Positions 7,153 through 16,095 of a stretch of 48,268 nucleotides of DNA are shown in pieces. Under the pieces are notes generated by a model. The model was not told the origin of the DNA, did not search any database, and worked only from the letters and a program-made list of their open reading frames with translations. Position 1 is the first letter of the stretch, and every line of letters begins with the position of its first letter. Source of the stretch: Janibacter corallicola NBRC 107790 (GTDB lineage: Bacteria; Actinomycetota; Actinomycetes; Actinomycetales; Dermatophilaceae); contig NZ_BCSR01000020.1 of assembly GCF_001570965.1 (NCBI RefSeq), positions 1 through 48,268 on the forward strand, in the 5' to 3' direction. The position numbers and the translations under genes were made by a program.

Positions 7153-8292
7153 TCAGTCCTCTCCGCACAGCGCCGGCTTCGCGGTGCGCAGGTTGGGGCA
7201 GCATCCGGCCGGGCAGATCGACGGGTGGGAGTCCAGGTCACGCCACGTGGCACGCACCGGCGCCTCGCCACGGGCCTCGGCGGCCCGCTCCAGCAGCACG
7301 TCGACGAGGCCGGCGACGAAGGCGGGGTCCTCCCCCGGCGTCGGGACCCGCGTCAGGTCGAGCCCGACCTCGGCCGCGGTCTCCTCGGCCTCGACGTCGA
7401 GGTCGTGCACGACCTCCATGTGGTCCGAGACGAAGCCGATCGGGACGAGCACGACGTGGCGGATCCCCTCGTCGGCCAGCTCGCGCAGCCGGTCGCCCAC
7501 GTCCGGCTCCAGCCACGGGGTGTGCGGTGACCCGGAGCGGGAGCAGAAGGCGAGGCCACCGGGCAGGTCGGTGCCGAGCGCCGTGTCGACCTCGGCGAGG
7601 ACCGCCGCCGCGGCCTCCGCCTGGTCACCGCTGTAGGCGCGCCCGTCACCGTCGCCCGGGCCCGAGGTCTCGTCCATGGCCTCGGGGATCGAGTGGGTGA
7701 CGAAGAGCAGTGCCACGGCACCGCCTCCGACCTGCTCGACGGCCTCCCGCGCGGCGTCGACGGTGACCCGGGCCACCGGCCCCGCGAAACCGGGGTGCTC
7801 CCCGTACGGCCGGACCTTGTCCACGACCAGCTCGGGACGCCCCTCGACGGCCTCCGCGAGGTCCTCGCGGTACTGCCGGCAGGAGGAGTAGCTGCGCCAG
7901 GCGCTCGTCGGCACCGCGAGCACCCGCCTGGCACCGGCATCGGCCAGCTCGCCCAACGCATCGGCGACGAAGGGAGAGGAGTTCCGGTTGCCGAGGACGA
8001 CGGGCAGGGGGCACTCGCGACGGGTCAGCTCGGCGCGCAGCGCCCCGACGAGAGCGCGGTTCAGGGCCGGCAGCGGGCTGATGCCCCCGACGCGGTCGTA
8101 GTGCTGCCCCACCTCCACGAGGCGCTCGTCCGGAACTCCCCGGCCGGCCGTGACCCGGCGCAGGAAGGGCAGGACCTCGTCCGGCCCCTCCGGGCCTCCG
8201 AAGGACTGCAGGAGCACGGCATCATAGGGTCGCAGCAGGTGGTCCTCTGCCGCCTCGGCCGGCTCGGCGTGGTCAGGGGGCTCGATAGGCAT
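7153..8292 (-). CDS. hemH: Ferrochelatase (coproporphyrin ferrochelatase type) with [2Fe-2S] cysteines
   Basis: A 379-residue ferrochelatase inserting Fe2+ into a porphyrin. Recognised by LLQSFGGPEGPDEVLPFL, HYDRVGGISPLPALNRAL, LFVTHSIPEAMD (catalytic His) and FVSDHMEVVHDLDVEA (metal-side His and acids). In actinobacteria this enzyme works in the coproporphyrin-dependent branch, so CpfC is the better functional name. The C-terminus ends in a cysteine cluster (CPAGCCPN, then a late Cys), and an internal Cys lies in SSCRQYRE; together these match the [2Fe-2S] ligands of actinobacterial ferrochelatases. ATG at 8292 chosen because the extra upstream codons are not family-like. First gene of an operon with suhB. 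Confidence 0.94.
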   Translation of the reverse strand: MPIEPPDHAEPAEAAEDHLLRPYDAVLLQSFGGPEGPDEVLPFLRRVTAGRGVPDERLVEVGQHYDRVGGISPLPALNRALVGALRAELTRRECPLPVVLGNRNSSPFVADALGELADAGARRVLAVPTSAWRSYSSCRQYREDLAEAVEGRPELVVDKVRPYGEHPGFAGPVARVTVDAAREAVEQVGGGAVALLFVTHSIPEAMDETSGPGDGDGRAYSGDQAEAAAAVLAEVDTALGTDLPGGLAFCSRSGSPHTPWLEPDVGDRLRELADEGIRHVVLVPIGFVSDHMEVVHDLDVEAEETAAEVGLDLTRVPTPGEDPAFVAGLVDVLLERAAEARGEAPVRATWRDLDSHPSICPAGCCPNLRTAKPALCGED

Positions 8293-8384
8293 GCAGACAA
8301 GGTATCCCCGCGGCGTGTGCACCGGCCGAAGCGGGCTCTCAGGTGGCACAGTCGTGGGGACCGAGGAGATCGAGAGGGAACGTG

Positions 8385-9566
8385 ATGCGGGAGCTTCGCC
8401 TCATCGGGGTGCACGACGACGGTGGGCACCTCGTGCTGACCGGTGACGCAGGGGACGAGTTCCGACTGCGCATCGACGACCGGCTGCGCGCGGCCGTCCG
8501 CCGCGACCGCCCCAGGGTGGAGCAGCGGGAGATCGACCCGGCGCAGGTGAGCGCGCGGGACGTCCAGGCCCTGATCCGGGCCGGCTCGACGGCCGACGAG
8601 GTCGCCTCGCTGACCGGGTGGGAGCCGGACAAGATCGCCCGCTTCGAGGGGCCGGTCCTCGCCGAGCGCGACCACGTGGCCACCCGGGCGCAGTCCGTAC
8701 GCATGCGCGGGGCCAACCAGGCGGGCGCCCCCGAGACACTCGCCCAGCGCACCGCGGCACGCCTGGCCACCCGCGACGTCGACAGCAGCACGGTCGCCTG
8801 GGACGCCTGCCGGGACTCCGAGGGCCAGTGGACCGTGAGCGCGACCTTCATCGCCGGCGGGCGGGAGCGCGCCGCGGTCTGGTGGTTCGACCAGGCCGGG
8901 ATGAGCGTGGTCGCGAAGAACGACGAGGCCAAGTGGCTCTCCGAGGCCGAGGCCGCCGCGGGCCCGGTGCCCGAGACGACGCACCGGCCGAACGCCGTCT
9001 TCGACGTGGAGGTCGAGGAGGAGCGCGCCGAGCGCGCGAACCGACCGCAGCCGGACGACCTCATCAACTCCATGCGGGAGCACTCCGGGGCCAAGAAGCG
9101 CGGCCGCAGTGGTGCTCGCCGCAAGCCCCGGGCGACGCCGGCCACCGAGGAGGCGCTGCCCTTCGAGACCGACGAGACGCCGCCGGCCGCCCGCGGCACA
9201 CACCCGAAGGACGCCCTCGGGGACGACGAGGCTCCCACGCAGGAGGTCCCGATCACCCCGCCCGCGCCCGAGGACGAGGAGCCGGCGCCCGAGGACTCCC
9301 GGACCGGACACGTCGGTCCCGCGCCCGAGACCGAGGAGTCCGCAGCCACTCCGGCGAAGGGGGAGGATCCGTCCTCCGCGCAGGAGACCACGACCTCCGA
9401 GGTGAAGGGGGACGACGACGCCTCCACGGAGGAGGCGAAGAGCCAGCCCTCGTCGTCGGACCGGTCCTCGTCCAAGAGCAGGGGCAAGGGAAAGGGCAAG
9501 GGCAAGCGTGGCCGGGCCAGCGTCCCGAGCTGGGACGACGTGATGTTCGGCTCCGGGCGCGAGTGA
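8385..9566 (+). CDS. sepH: Cell division protein SepH
   Basis: A 393-residue actinobacterial cell-division factor. Residues 1-75 are the conserved N-terminal domain (MRELRLIGVHDDGGHLVL) and are followed by a helix-turn-helix-like region (ISARDVQALIRAGSTADEVA-type, near 60-90). About 230-360 is a long, acidic Pro/Glu/Ala-rich linker, then a Lys/Gly tract (KSRGKGKGKGKRGR) and the conserved end VPSWDDVMFG. SepH binds FtsZ and promotes ring assembly in Streptomyces. Start: ATG at 8385 behind GAGAGGGA; a GTG lies one codon upstream. Divergent from ferrochelatase, convergent with tdk (4-bp gap). Confidence 0.93.
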   Translation: MRELRLIGVHDDGGHLVLTGDAGDEFRLRIDDRLRAAVRRDRPRVEQREIDPAQVSARDVQALIRAGSTADEVASLTGWEPDKIARFEGPVLAERDHVATRAQSVRMRGANQAGAPETLAQRTAARLATRDVDSSTVAWDACRDSEGQWTVSATFIAGGRERAAVWWFDQAGMSVVAKNDEAKWLSEAEAAAGPVPETTHRPNAVFDVEVEEERAERANRPQPDDLINSMREHSGAKKRGRSGARRKPRATPATEEALPFETDETPPAARGTHPKDALGDDEAPTQEVPITPPAPEDEEPAPEDSRTGHVGPAPETEESAATPAKGEDPSSAQETTTSEVKGDDDASTEEAKSQPSSSDRSSSKSRGKGKGKGKRGRASVPSWDDVMFGSGRE

Positions 9567-9570
9567 GCCG

Positions 9571-10275
9571 CTAGTCCGTCTCGCTCCCCGGCGCCGGGTG
9601 GGCGTCCAGCTCGAAGGGAAGCACCTCGGCGGAGAGGGCCGCCGCGCGGGCCGCACGGGAGTTCATCCCGCGCATGTGGTGTCGGCGGCAGAGCACCTCG
9701 TACTCGACCTCACCGGACGTGCCCGGGTCCTCCGTCGCGTCGGCCGGTGAGGTGTCACCGACGACCACCTGCTCCCCCTCGAGCACCATGACACCGTCCA
9801 CGACGCGCGCATTGTGGGTGGCCCGCCGACCACACCAGCACAGCGCCGGGACCTGCAGCGTGCGGGTCTCGTCGGCCAGCTCGATGAGCCGGCGGCTGCC
9901 CACGAAGAGCTCGGTGCGGAAGTCGCTCGTGATGCCGAAGGCGTAGACGTCCACGTCCAGCTCGTCGACGATCCGGGCGAGCTGCTCGACCTGGTGGGCG
10001 GTGTAGAACTGCGCCTCGTCGCAGACGAGGAAGTCCACCCGCGCACCGGCGCTCATCCGGGCCGTCACCGACTCCCACGGGTCGAGGTCGTCGGTGACCT
10101 CGATCGCGGGCTCGGAGAGGCCGAGCCGCGAGGACAGCCGGGCCTCGCCGGCCCGGTCGAGCCGGCAGAAGATCATCCCCTGCAGGCCCCGGGCACGATG
10201 GTTGTGGGCCACCTGCAGGGCGAGGGTGGACTTGCCGCAGTCCATGGTGCCGGCGAAGAAGATCAGCTCGGCCAC
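9571..10275 (-). CDS. tdk: Thymidine kinase
   Basis: Type II thymidine kinase phosphorylating thymidine to dTMP in pyrimidine salvage. P-loop GTMDCGKST at residues 9-17, Walker B-like FLVCDEAQF near 85, the lasso region with FGITSDFRTELF, and zinc-ribbon ligands CWCGRRATHNAR plus CRRHH. Length 234 residues, with a C-terminal extension of about 25 residues beyond the zinc site. GTG start one base after the phosphodiesterase stop; last gene of the four-gene run beginning at the acetyltransferase. Confidence 0.95.
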   Translation of the reverse strand: MAELIFFAGTMDCGKSTLALQVAHNHRARGLQGMIFCRLDRAGEARLSSRLGLSEPAIEVTDDLDPWESVTARMSAGARVDFLVCDEAQFYTAHQVEQLARIVDELDVDVYAFGITSDFRTELFVGSRRLIELADETRTLQVPALCWCGRRATHNARVVDGVMVLEGEQVVVGDTSPADATEDPGTSGEVEYEVLCRRHHMRGMNSRAARAAALSAEVLPFELDAHPAPGSETD

Positions 10276-10276
10276 G

Positions 10277-11434
10277 TCAGTCCGTCGCCGGCAGGGTCAG
10301 CCACGGGATGGCCAGCTCGTCCTCGGTGATCGACCCGTGCACGCCGAGCAGGGAGAGGATCAGCGGGCGGTGGCGGCGGCTGTCGACGACCGCCACCGGG
10401 CCGGTCATCGCCGTGATGACGTCTCCGAGCCGGGCGCGCACCCGGTCGCTCACCGGACCGAGCCAACCGCGATCGATCGCCTCCTCGCGGGAGACCACGA
10501 GGGCGTCCTCGCCCAGCCGGCCGCGCCAGGTGGCCAGGACGTCCTCGAGGGCCCCGTCGACGACGTGCAGCTGGAGGCCGCGCGGCTCACCGGAGACCTG
10601 TCGCACGCCGGAGTCCAGCTCGGCGTCCTCTGCCAGGTCGGTCCGGGCGTCCAGCGGCACGTCGACCATGCCGTGGTCGGCGGTGATGTGCAGCGAGGTG
10701 TCCGCGGGCAGCAGGCCCGCCAGCCGGGCCAGCTCGGCGTCCACGGACTCCAGCTCCTCGACCCACTGCCAGGAGTCGCAGCCGTGCATGTGGCCGACCT
10801 TGTCCACGTCGCCCCAGTACAGGTGGACCAGGGCCCGCTCGTCGCGCCGCACCGCGGCGACCGTCTCGTCCACGCGTGCCGCGAGGGACTCGGCGGCCAC
10901 GAACCGACCCCCGCGAAGGGCGGCATTCGTCAGCCCGGAGCCGTCGAAGTAGCCGGGACCGATCCGGGTCACCGCCACCCCGGCGTCCGAGGCGGCCTCG
11001 AAGACCGTCGGGAGGGGCTGCCAGCGCCGCGGGTCCGGCCCGTCCTGCCAGGACAGCTCGTTGAAGACCGTGTCCGTGTCGGGGTCGTAGGCCTCGTAGC
11101 CGGTCAGCCCGTGGGTGCCGGCGAGGGTGCCGGTGCCGAAGCTGCCCATCGACGTGGCCGTCGTGGAGGGGAAGCCGCAGGCCAGCGTCGCCCCGGCGTC
11201 CTGCTCCTGCAGCAGGCGGCGGAGGAAGGGGGCGTGCCCTCCCCTGCGCTCGAGGAGCCGGGAGCCGAGCCCGTCGACGAGCACGACCACGCTGCGGCGG
11301 GCCGACCGCAAGGCGCGGTCGCCCCCCTTCGCCAGCCCCGGGACACCGATGCTCGTGGCAACCGCCGGCAGCAGCCGGTCCAGTCGGGGGCCGGCGAGCA
11401 GGGAACCGTGGGAGTGCCCCGCCACCGGGCTCAT
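10277..11434 (-). CDS. Alkaline-phosphatase superfamily nucleotide pyrophosphatase/phosphodiesterase
   Basis: A 385-residue member of the alkaline-phosphatase superfamily, NPP-like. VVVLVDGLGSRLL supplies the first metal-binding Asp, GFPSTTATSMGSFGTG the nucleophilic Thr, WGDVDKVGHMHG an Asp and His pair, and ITADHGMVDVP the final Asp-His. The substrate is unknown; nucleotide or phosphodiester cleavage is the family expectation. The ATG at 11434 overlaps the DUF5998 stop as ATGA; a much longer open frame upstream lies over other genes and is rejected. DUF5998 next to this phosphodiesterase is a common actinobacterial pair as I recall. Confidence 0.9.
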   Translation of the reverse strand: MSPVAGHSHGSLLAGPRLDRLLPAVATSIGVPGLAKGGDRALRSARRSVVVLVDGLGSRLLERRGGHAPFLRRLLQEQDAGATLACGFPSTTATSMGSFGTGTLAGTHGLTGYEAYDPDTDTVFNELSWQDGPDPRRWQPLPTVFEAASDAGVAVTRIGPGYFDGSGLTNAALRGGRFVAAESLAARVDETVAAVRRDERALVHLYWGDVDKVGHMHGCDSWQWVEELESVDAELARLAGLLPADTSLHITADHGMVDVPLDARTDLAEDAELDSGVRQVSGEPRGLQLHVVDGALEDVLATWRGRLGEDALVVSREEAIDRGWLGPVSDRVRARLGDVITAMTGPVAVVDSRRHRPLILSLLGVHGSITEDELAIPWLTLPATD

Positions 11435-12036
11435 CGCCCGATGCTCGAGGAGAGGTCGCGGGCGAACTCGATGGCCCGCTCGAGAGCCCCCCGCCCCTCG
11501 GCCTCGGCGCTGATGCGCAGTGCGATGTCGTCGGCGGTGATCGTGCCCTCGTAGCCGTGGTCGCCCCCTTCGCACTCGGGGTCGGCGCACTGGCCGGGCA
11601 GCAGGTCGACCCGGCTGACCGCGCCCCACCCGATGGTCAGCGTCAGCTCTCGGCCGAGGGAACCGGGGACGTAGTTGGCCGGGTCGGCGGCGACGTGGCT
11701 GAGCATGACGCCCCGGACGGCGCTGAGGGGGATGCACTCGGTCGTCGCGGCCGCCACCTCGCGGGGCGCCCCGTCGCTCTCGGTGAAGTCGTCCGCGTGC
11801 GCGACCACGAGGCGGGTGCCGGTCCGCACGAAGGCGGTGATGTGGCGCCGGACCCGGTCCTGGTCGAAGGTCGTCTCCTGGTGCACGAGGTGGCTGTGCA
11901 CGGCCTCGGGGCCCACTGCCGCCTTGATGACGTCCACGACGAGGGCTGGGTAGTAGCCGGCCTGCTCGATGTCGTCGGTGAGGGCGTCGGGCAGGGTGAT
12001 CGCGTCGAGGTCGACTGGAACGGACATGCCCGCCAT
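11431..12036 (-). CDS. DUF5998 family protein
   Basis: A 201-residue soluble protein matching the actinobacterial DUF5998 family: LPDALTDDIEQAGYYPALV near the start, HSHLVHQETTFDQDRVRRH, then TRLVVAHADDF and a Cys-containing GQCADPECEGGDHGYEG segment near the C-terminus. Function unknown. It follows the acetyltransferase by six bases and overlaps the phosphodiesterase by ATGA. ATG at 12036 is preceded by GAGG at suitable spacing; an in-frame ATG at 12027 is the alternative. Confidence 0.88.
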   Translation of the reverse strand: MAGMSVPVDLDAITLPDALTDDIEQAGYYPALVVDVIKAAVGPEAVHSHLVHQETTFDQDRVRRHITAFVRTGTRLVVAHADDFTESDGAPREVAAATTECIPLSAVRGVMLSHVAADPANYVPGSLGRELTLTIGWGAVSRVDLLPGQCADPECEGGDHGYEGTITADDIALRISAEAEGRGALERAIEFARDLSSSIGR

Positions 12037-12042
12037 TGTGCC

Positions 12043-14736
12043 TCAGCCCCCCGTCAGGCTCCGGGCCACGGTGTCGGTGCGACGCGCCGCCGGGGTGATG
12101 ACGACGTCCGCGCCCAGGACGGTCAGGCCGTCGCCGTGGACCATCACCGGGTTCAGCTCCACGGTGGACAGCTCGAGGAAGTCGTCCGACATCAGCGACA
12201 GCCGCCCCAGCACGTCCTCGATGGCCGCGCGGTCCACCGGCGGGGCGCCGCCCCGACCGTCCAGCAGCGGCTTGGCCCGGACCTCGTCGACGAGCTCGCG
12301 CACGTCGACGTCGGTCAGCGGGGGGATGCGGTAGCCGATGTCGTCGAGCAGGTCCCGGGTCGCGCCGGCGAGGCTGAAGGAGACCACCGGGCCGAAGAGC
12401 GGGTCCTCGAGCGTGGCCAGGACGCAGGAGACGCCGCGCTCGGCCATCCGCTGGACGACGAGGTAGTTGGCGTCGAGGGGCGCCAGGCGTCGGTCGAGGG
12501 CCTCGAAGGCCTCCCGCACCGCGGCCGGGGAGTGCAGGTCCACGCGGATGCCCTCCAGCACGGACTGACCGCGCACGATCGGCGAGAGGGACTTGATGAC
12601 GACCGGGTAGCCGACCTCCTCCGCGGCGAGGACGGCCTCCTCGGCGCTGGCGACCTCCCGGCGGGGCCACACGTCGATGCCGTAGGCGCCGAGCAGCTCC
12701 CTGGTCTCCTCGGTGGTGAGCGCCCGTCCTTCCGGGTCCTCCTCGAGGACCCGGTCCAGCACCGCCCGGGCCGCCCAGCGGTCGACCCCCTCGCGGGTGA
12801 CGCGCTCCCCCTTGTCCTTCGTGCGCCACTGGGCGTAGTCGGTGGCCGCGGCGAGCGCGTGCAGCGCCTCCTCCGGCATCTGGTAGATCGGCACCGCCTG
12901 GCGGGGCCGGCCCTCGGGCACGTCACCGGACTCCTGCACGTAGGTGCCCTCGCTCGTCGAGGGGTCCACCCCACGCATCCCGAGCAGCGTGGCCACGCAC
13001 GGCTTCTCCGAGCGTGACGCGGCATGGCGAAGGGCGTCGACCACCTCCTCGTCGAGCACCCCGACGGGTGGGATGAAGCACACCATCACCGAGTCGACCT
13101 CGGGATCGGCGAAGGCGTCGTCGACGGCCACCCGGAACTGCTCCGCCGTGGCCTCGGTGGGGACGGCCACCGGGCCGTGGGTGACCTGCAGGCCCCGGGA
13201 CTCCGCGTTGTCCGCGGACAGCGCGGCGAGCTGCGCGGAGTTCCCGACGACGGCCACCCGTCTCCCCTGCGGAAGCGGCTGGTGGACCACGAGCTGGGCG
13301 ACGTCGAACATCTGGTGAACGTTCTCGCAGCGGATGACCCCGGCCTGCTCGAGCATGGCGGTGAAGGCGTGCGGCTTGACCTTGGGCCGGCGCACCCGGT
13401 GGCCGGGCGGGACGCCGTAGCTGCCGGAGCCGGACTTGACGACGAGCACCGGCTTGCGGGAGGCGAGGTGCCGCGCGATCCGGCTGAACTTGCGCGGGTT
13501 GCCCATCGACTCCAGGTAGAGACCGACGGCGTGGGTGCGGGGGTCGTCGACCCAGTACTGCATGAGGTCGTTGCCGGAGACGTCCACCCGGTTGCCGGCC
13601 GAGGCGAAGACCGAGATGCCCAGGTTGCGCCGCGCGGCGGAGTCGAGGTTGGCGATGGCCAGGGCGCCGCTCTGGGAGAAGAGCCCCAGCTGTCCCGGCT
13701 CGGGGATCACCGAGGTCAACGTCGCGTTGAGGTTGACGCTCGTGTCGGAGTTGATCATGCCGAAGGAGTTCGGCCCGACGATGCGCATGCCGTTGTCGCG
13801 CGCCAGGCGCAGCACCTTGTTCTGCAACCGGGCCCCGGCGTCGCCGGTCTCGGCGAAGCCGGAGGAGATGATGAGCAGCGTCTTGACCCCTGAGGCGGCG
13901 CAGTCACGCACGACCGGCAGGACCTCCTCGGCCGGGACGGCGACCACCGCCAGGTCCACGCCGTCCTCGATGTCGCGCACCGAGGCGACCGCGGGGACCC
14001 CGTAGACCTCGCCGGCTCCGCGGTTGACCGCGTGGACCCGACCGGAGAAGCCGCCGTCGACGATGTGCCTGAGGACCTGGTGGCCGATACCCCGCCCGCT
14101 GCGGCTCGGCCCGATCACCGCCAGCGAGGTCGGGTGCAGCATCGCGCGCACGCTCTGGGCCTCGGCGCGGTGCTCGCGCGCGAACCGGACCGAGAGCGAC
14201 TCGGCGGTCGGCTCGATCGCGAAGCGCAGCATGACCACGCCGTCCTCGAAGCGGCGGGCCACCTCGTAGCCGGCCTCGGAGAAGACCGAGAGCATCTTGC
14301 GGTTGTGCGGGAGGACCTCGGCCTCGAACTCCCTGATACCGGCGGCCGCGGCCAGCGCGGCGAGGTGCTCCAGGAGCACGGAGGCGATGCCTTTGCCGTG
14401 CAGGTTGTCGGAGATGTTGAAGGCGACCTCGGCGAGGCCCTCCTCGATCTGGTCGTAGCGGCCGATGCCGACGATCTCGTCGTGGATGGTCGCGACGAGG
14501 GCCATCCGGGCCTGGTAGTCCACGTGGGTGAAGCGCTGCAGGTCGCGCTCGCTCAACCGCCGCATGGGGGCGAAGAAGCGCAGGTAGATCGACTCCTCGG
14601 ACTGGCGGCCGTGGAAGCGCTGGATGCCCTCGGCGTCCGAGGGCTTGATCGGGCGCAGGCGGCAGACGGTGCCGTCCTTGAGGACGACATCCGCCTCGGC
14701 TCGCTCCGGGTATCCCGCGGGAAGTCCCTCGCTCAT
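12043..14736 (-). CDS. Bifunctional GNAT N-acetyltransferase / acetate-CoA ligase-like protein (PatA type)
   Basis: An 897-residue fusion. Residues about 10-170 are a GNAT domain (LRPIKPSDAEGIQRFH; acetyl-CoA loop in ISDNLHGKGIASVLLEHL). About 200-640 are the CoA-binding and ligase domains of an NDP-forming acyl-CoA synthetase (SLAVIGPSRSGRGIGHQVL; IVGPNSFGMIN), and about 660-880 an ATP-grasp domain (GYPVVIKSLSP). The GNAT is N-terminal, as in Streptomyces lividans PatA and opposite to E. coli Pat. Such proteins acetylate lysines, for example of acyl-CoA synthetases; the ligase half is usually a sensor. The SHTG-type catalytic His segment reads PPGHRVRRP here. First gene of the run ending at tdk; AGGA precedes the ATG. 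Confidence 0.9.
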   Translation of the reverse strand: MSEGLPAGYPERAEADVVLKDGTVCRLRPIKPSDAEGIQRFHGRQSEESIYLRFFAPMRRLSERDLQRFTHVDYQARMALVATIHDEIVGIGRYDQIEEGLAEVAFNISDNLHGKGIASVLLEHLAALAAAAGIREFEAEVLPHNRKMLSVFSEAGYEVARRFEDGVVMLRFAIEPTAESLSVRFAREHRAEAQSVRAMLHPTSLAVIGPSRSGRGIGHQVLRHIVDGGFSGRVHAVNRGAGEVYGVPAVASVRDIEDGVDLAVVAVPAEEVLPVVRDCAASGVKTLLIISSGFAETGDAGARLQNKVLRLARDNGMRIVGPNSFGMINSDTSVNLNATLTSVIPEPGQLGLFSQSGALAIANLDSAARRNLGISVFASAGNRVDVSGNDLMQYWVDDPRTHAVGLYLESMGNPRKFSRIARHLASRKPVLVVKSGSGSYGVPPGHRVRRPKVKPHAFTAMLEQAGVIRCENVHQMFDVAQLVVHQPLPQGRRVAVVGNSAQLAALSADNAESRGLQVTHGPVAVPTEATAEQFRVAVDDAFADPEVDSVMVCFIPPVGVLDEEVVDALRHAASRSEKPCVATLLGMRGVDPSTSEGTYVQESGDVPEGRPRQAVPIYQMPEEALHALAAATDYAQWRTKDKGERVTREGVDRWAARAVLDRVLEEDPEGRALTTEETRELLGAYGIDVWPRREVASAEEAVLAAEEVGYPVVIKSLSPIVRGQSVLEGIRVDLHSPAAVREAFEALDRRLAPLDANYLVVQRMAERGVSCVLATLEDPLFGPVVSFSLAGATRDLLDDIGYRIPPLTDVDVRELVDEVRAKPLLDGRGGAPPVDRAAIEDVLGRLSLMSDDFLELSTVELNPVMVHGDGLTVLGADVVITPAARRTDTVARSLTGG

Positions 14737-14769
14737 GTCAACCATCCTGCCACGCAGGAGAGGTCGACC

Positions 14770-16095
14770 TCAGTCCAACCGCACGCGCTCCCACGTGACG
14801 CCGCCGTCGCGGCTCTCCAGCAGGCGGCCGTCTGCGGAGATCGCGTAGACCCGTCCGGCACCGCCGGCGGACGTCCACCGCCACGGCCCGTGGGGGCCCT
14901 CGACCTCGGTCCAGGTCGCTCCCCCGTCGGTGCTGCGGTGGATCCCGGAGCCGCGCGTGGCATCCGTCGCCACGACGACCGCGTCCCCGTTGGGCGCGGT
15001 CACGTCGACGGGGCTCCCCGGCACCGTGCGGCCCGCGCCGGGGCGGCTCCAGGTGTCGCCGCCGTCGCCGGAGGTCGAGGCCGCGAGGCGGGTGGAGTCG
15101 CCGTCGGTCGTCTCGCAGAGCGCGGTGATGGTCTCGCTGCCGTCGGCCGGGACGGCGAGGTCGAGCGAGTCCGCCCCGGGGCAGACGTCCAGCTCCCGGG
15201 CCCGGTGCCCCGTGATGCGCCACACCCGGGGGCCGTCGTCGGTGTCGAGGGAGAGGTAGGCGCTCCCCTTGGCATCCGTGAGGTCCACGTCTCGGTAGCT
15301 GCCGAGGTCCCGGTCGAGCACGACCTGCTCCATCCGGGAGGCACCGGCACCGGCCCGATGGACCCGCAACCGACCGTCGCACTCGCCCCCGTCGCAGGAG
15401 TTACCGGCGACGGCCGTCACGGCGTCGCGGTCGGCCGCCACGGCCAGCACGGTCCCACCCGGGTAGGCGAAGTCGCTCCAGGTGCGACCACCGTCCTCGG
15501 TGCGCAGCATCGTCGAACCGGCGAGCCAGCCGCGTCCGTCGGACCCGAGGCGGACGAGCCCCACCTGCCCGGGGCCGGTGGCGATGCCGTCCTCCGGTGT
15601 GGCGCGCAGCCGCGGGAGGGCCCGCTGCTGCCAGGTGTCGCCGTCGTCGTCGGTGCGCCACAGCACGGGGCAGCCCGCCTGCCCGTCACAGCTGGCCGAG
15701 GTGAGCACCTCCCGGGAGTCGTCGTCCCGGGCGGAGAAGGCCAGGACCCGCTGGGTCCCCCCGACACTGACCTGCGGTGAGGACATCGCGCTCATGTCGC
15801 TGGACTGCTCGGCATCCGCGGCGCTGCCCTCCCCCGCGCCACCCTCACCCGAGCCCACGACGTCCTGCCAGACCAGGCCGCCGCCGACGAGGAGGACCGC
15901 CGCTGCAGCGACGCCGGCGAGGGCGCGACCGGTGCGGCGCGGGCGGCGGGTGCGTCGTGCCTGCTGGACGATCCCGCGCCAGTGCAGCTCGTGTCCCGGC
16001 AGCTCGGGGATGCGCTCGCGCTCGTGGCCGAAGAAGTCCTCGACGGGGCCGTGCTCGGGCAGCTCGTCGTCGTGGGGTGCGGGATCGCCTCTCAT
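14770..16095 (-). CDS. Membrane-anchored Asp-box (BNR-like) beta-propeller protein, putative sigma-factor partner
   Basis: A 441-residue protein with a cytosolic N-terminus of about 55 residues, one transmembrane helix (about 57-76, GRALAGVAAAAVLLVGGGLV) and a large exported domain. The exported part has at least five Asp-box turns: TDDDGDTW, TEDGGRTW, SGDGGDTW, STDGGATW and SRDGGVTW, as in sialidase-type or Hcf136-like propellers. No sialidase catalytic residues were recognised. Its ATG overlaps the sigma-factor stop by ATGA. By position and topology it could be an anti-sigma sensor, but the N-terminus lacks the zinc HxxxCxxC motif; this is inference. Confidence 0.8.
   Translation of the reverse strand: MRGDPAPHDDELPEHGPVEDFFGHERERIPELPGHELHWRGIVQQARRTRRPRRTGRALAGVAAAAVLLVGGGLVWQDVVGSGEGGAGEGSAADAEQSSDMSAMSSPQVSVGGTQRVLAFSARDDDSREVLTSASCDGQAGCPVLWRTDDDGDTWQQRALPRLRATPEDGIATGPGQVGLVRLGSDGRGWLAGSTMLRTEDGGRTWSDFAYPGGTVLAVAADRDAVTAVAGNSCDGGECDGRLRVHRAGAGASRMEQVVLDRDLGSYRDVDLTDAKGSAYLSLDTDDGPRVWRITGHRARELDVCPGADSLDLAVPADGSETITALCETTDGDSTRLAASTSGDGGDTWSRPGAGRTVPGSPVDVTAPNGDAVVVATDATRGSGIHRSTDGGATWTEVEGPHGPWRWTSAGGAGRVYAISADGRLLESRDGGVTWERVRLD

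Noticed and set aside
11435-12829. N-terminal extension of the phosphodiesterase to 850 residues
   Set aside because: The extra residues are low-complexity and lie over DUF5998 and the acetyltransferase; the ATGA start at 11434 is clean.
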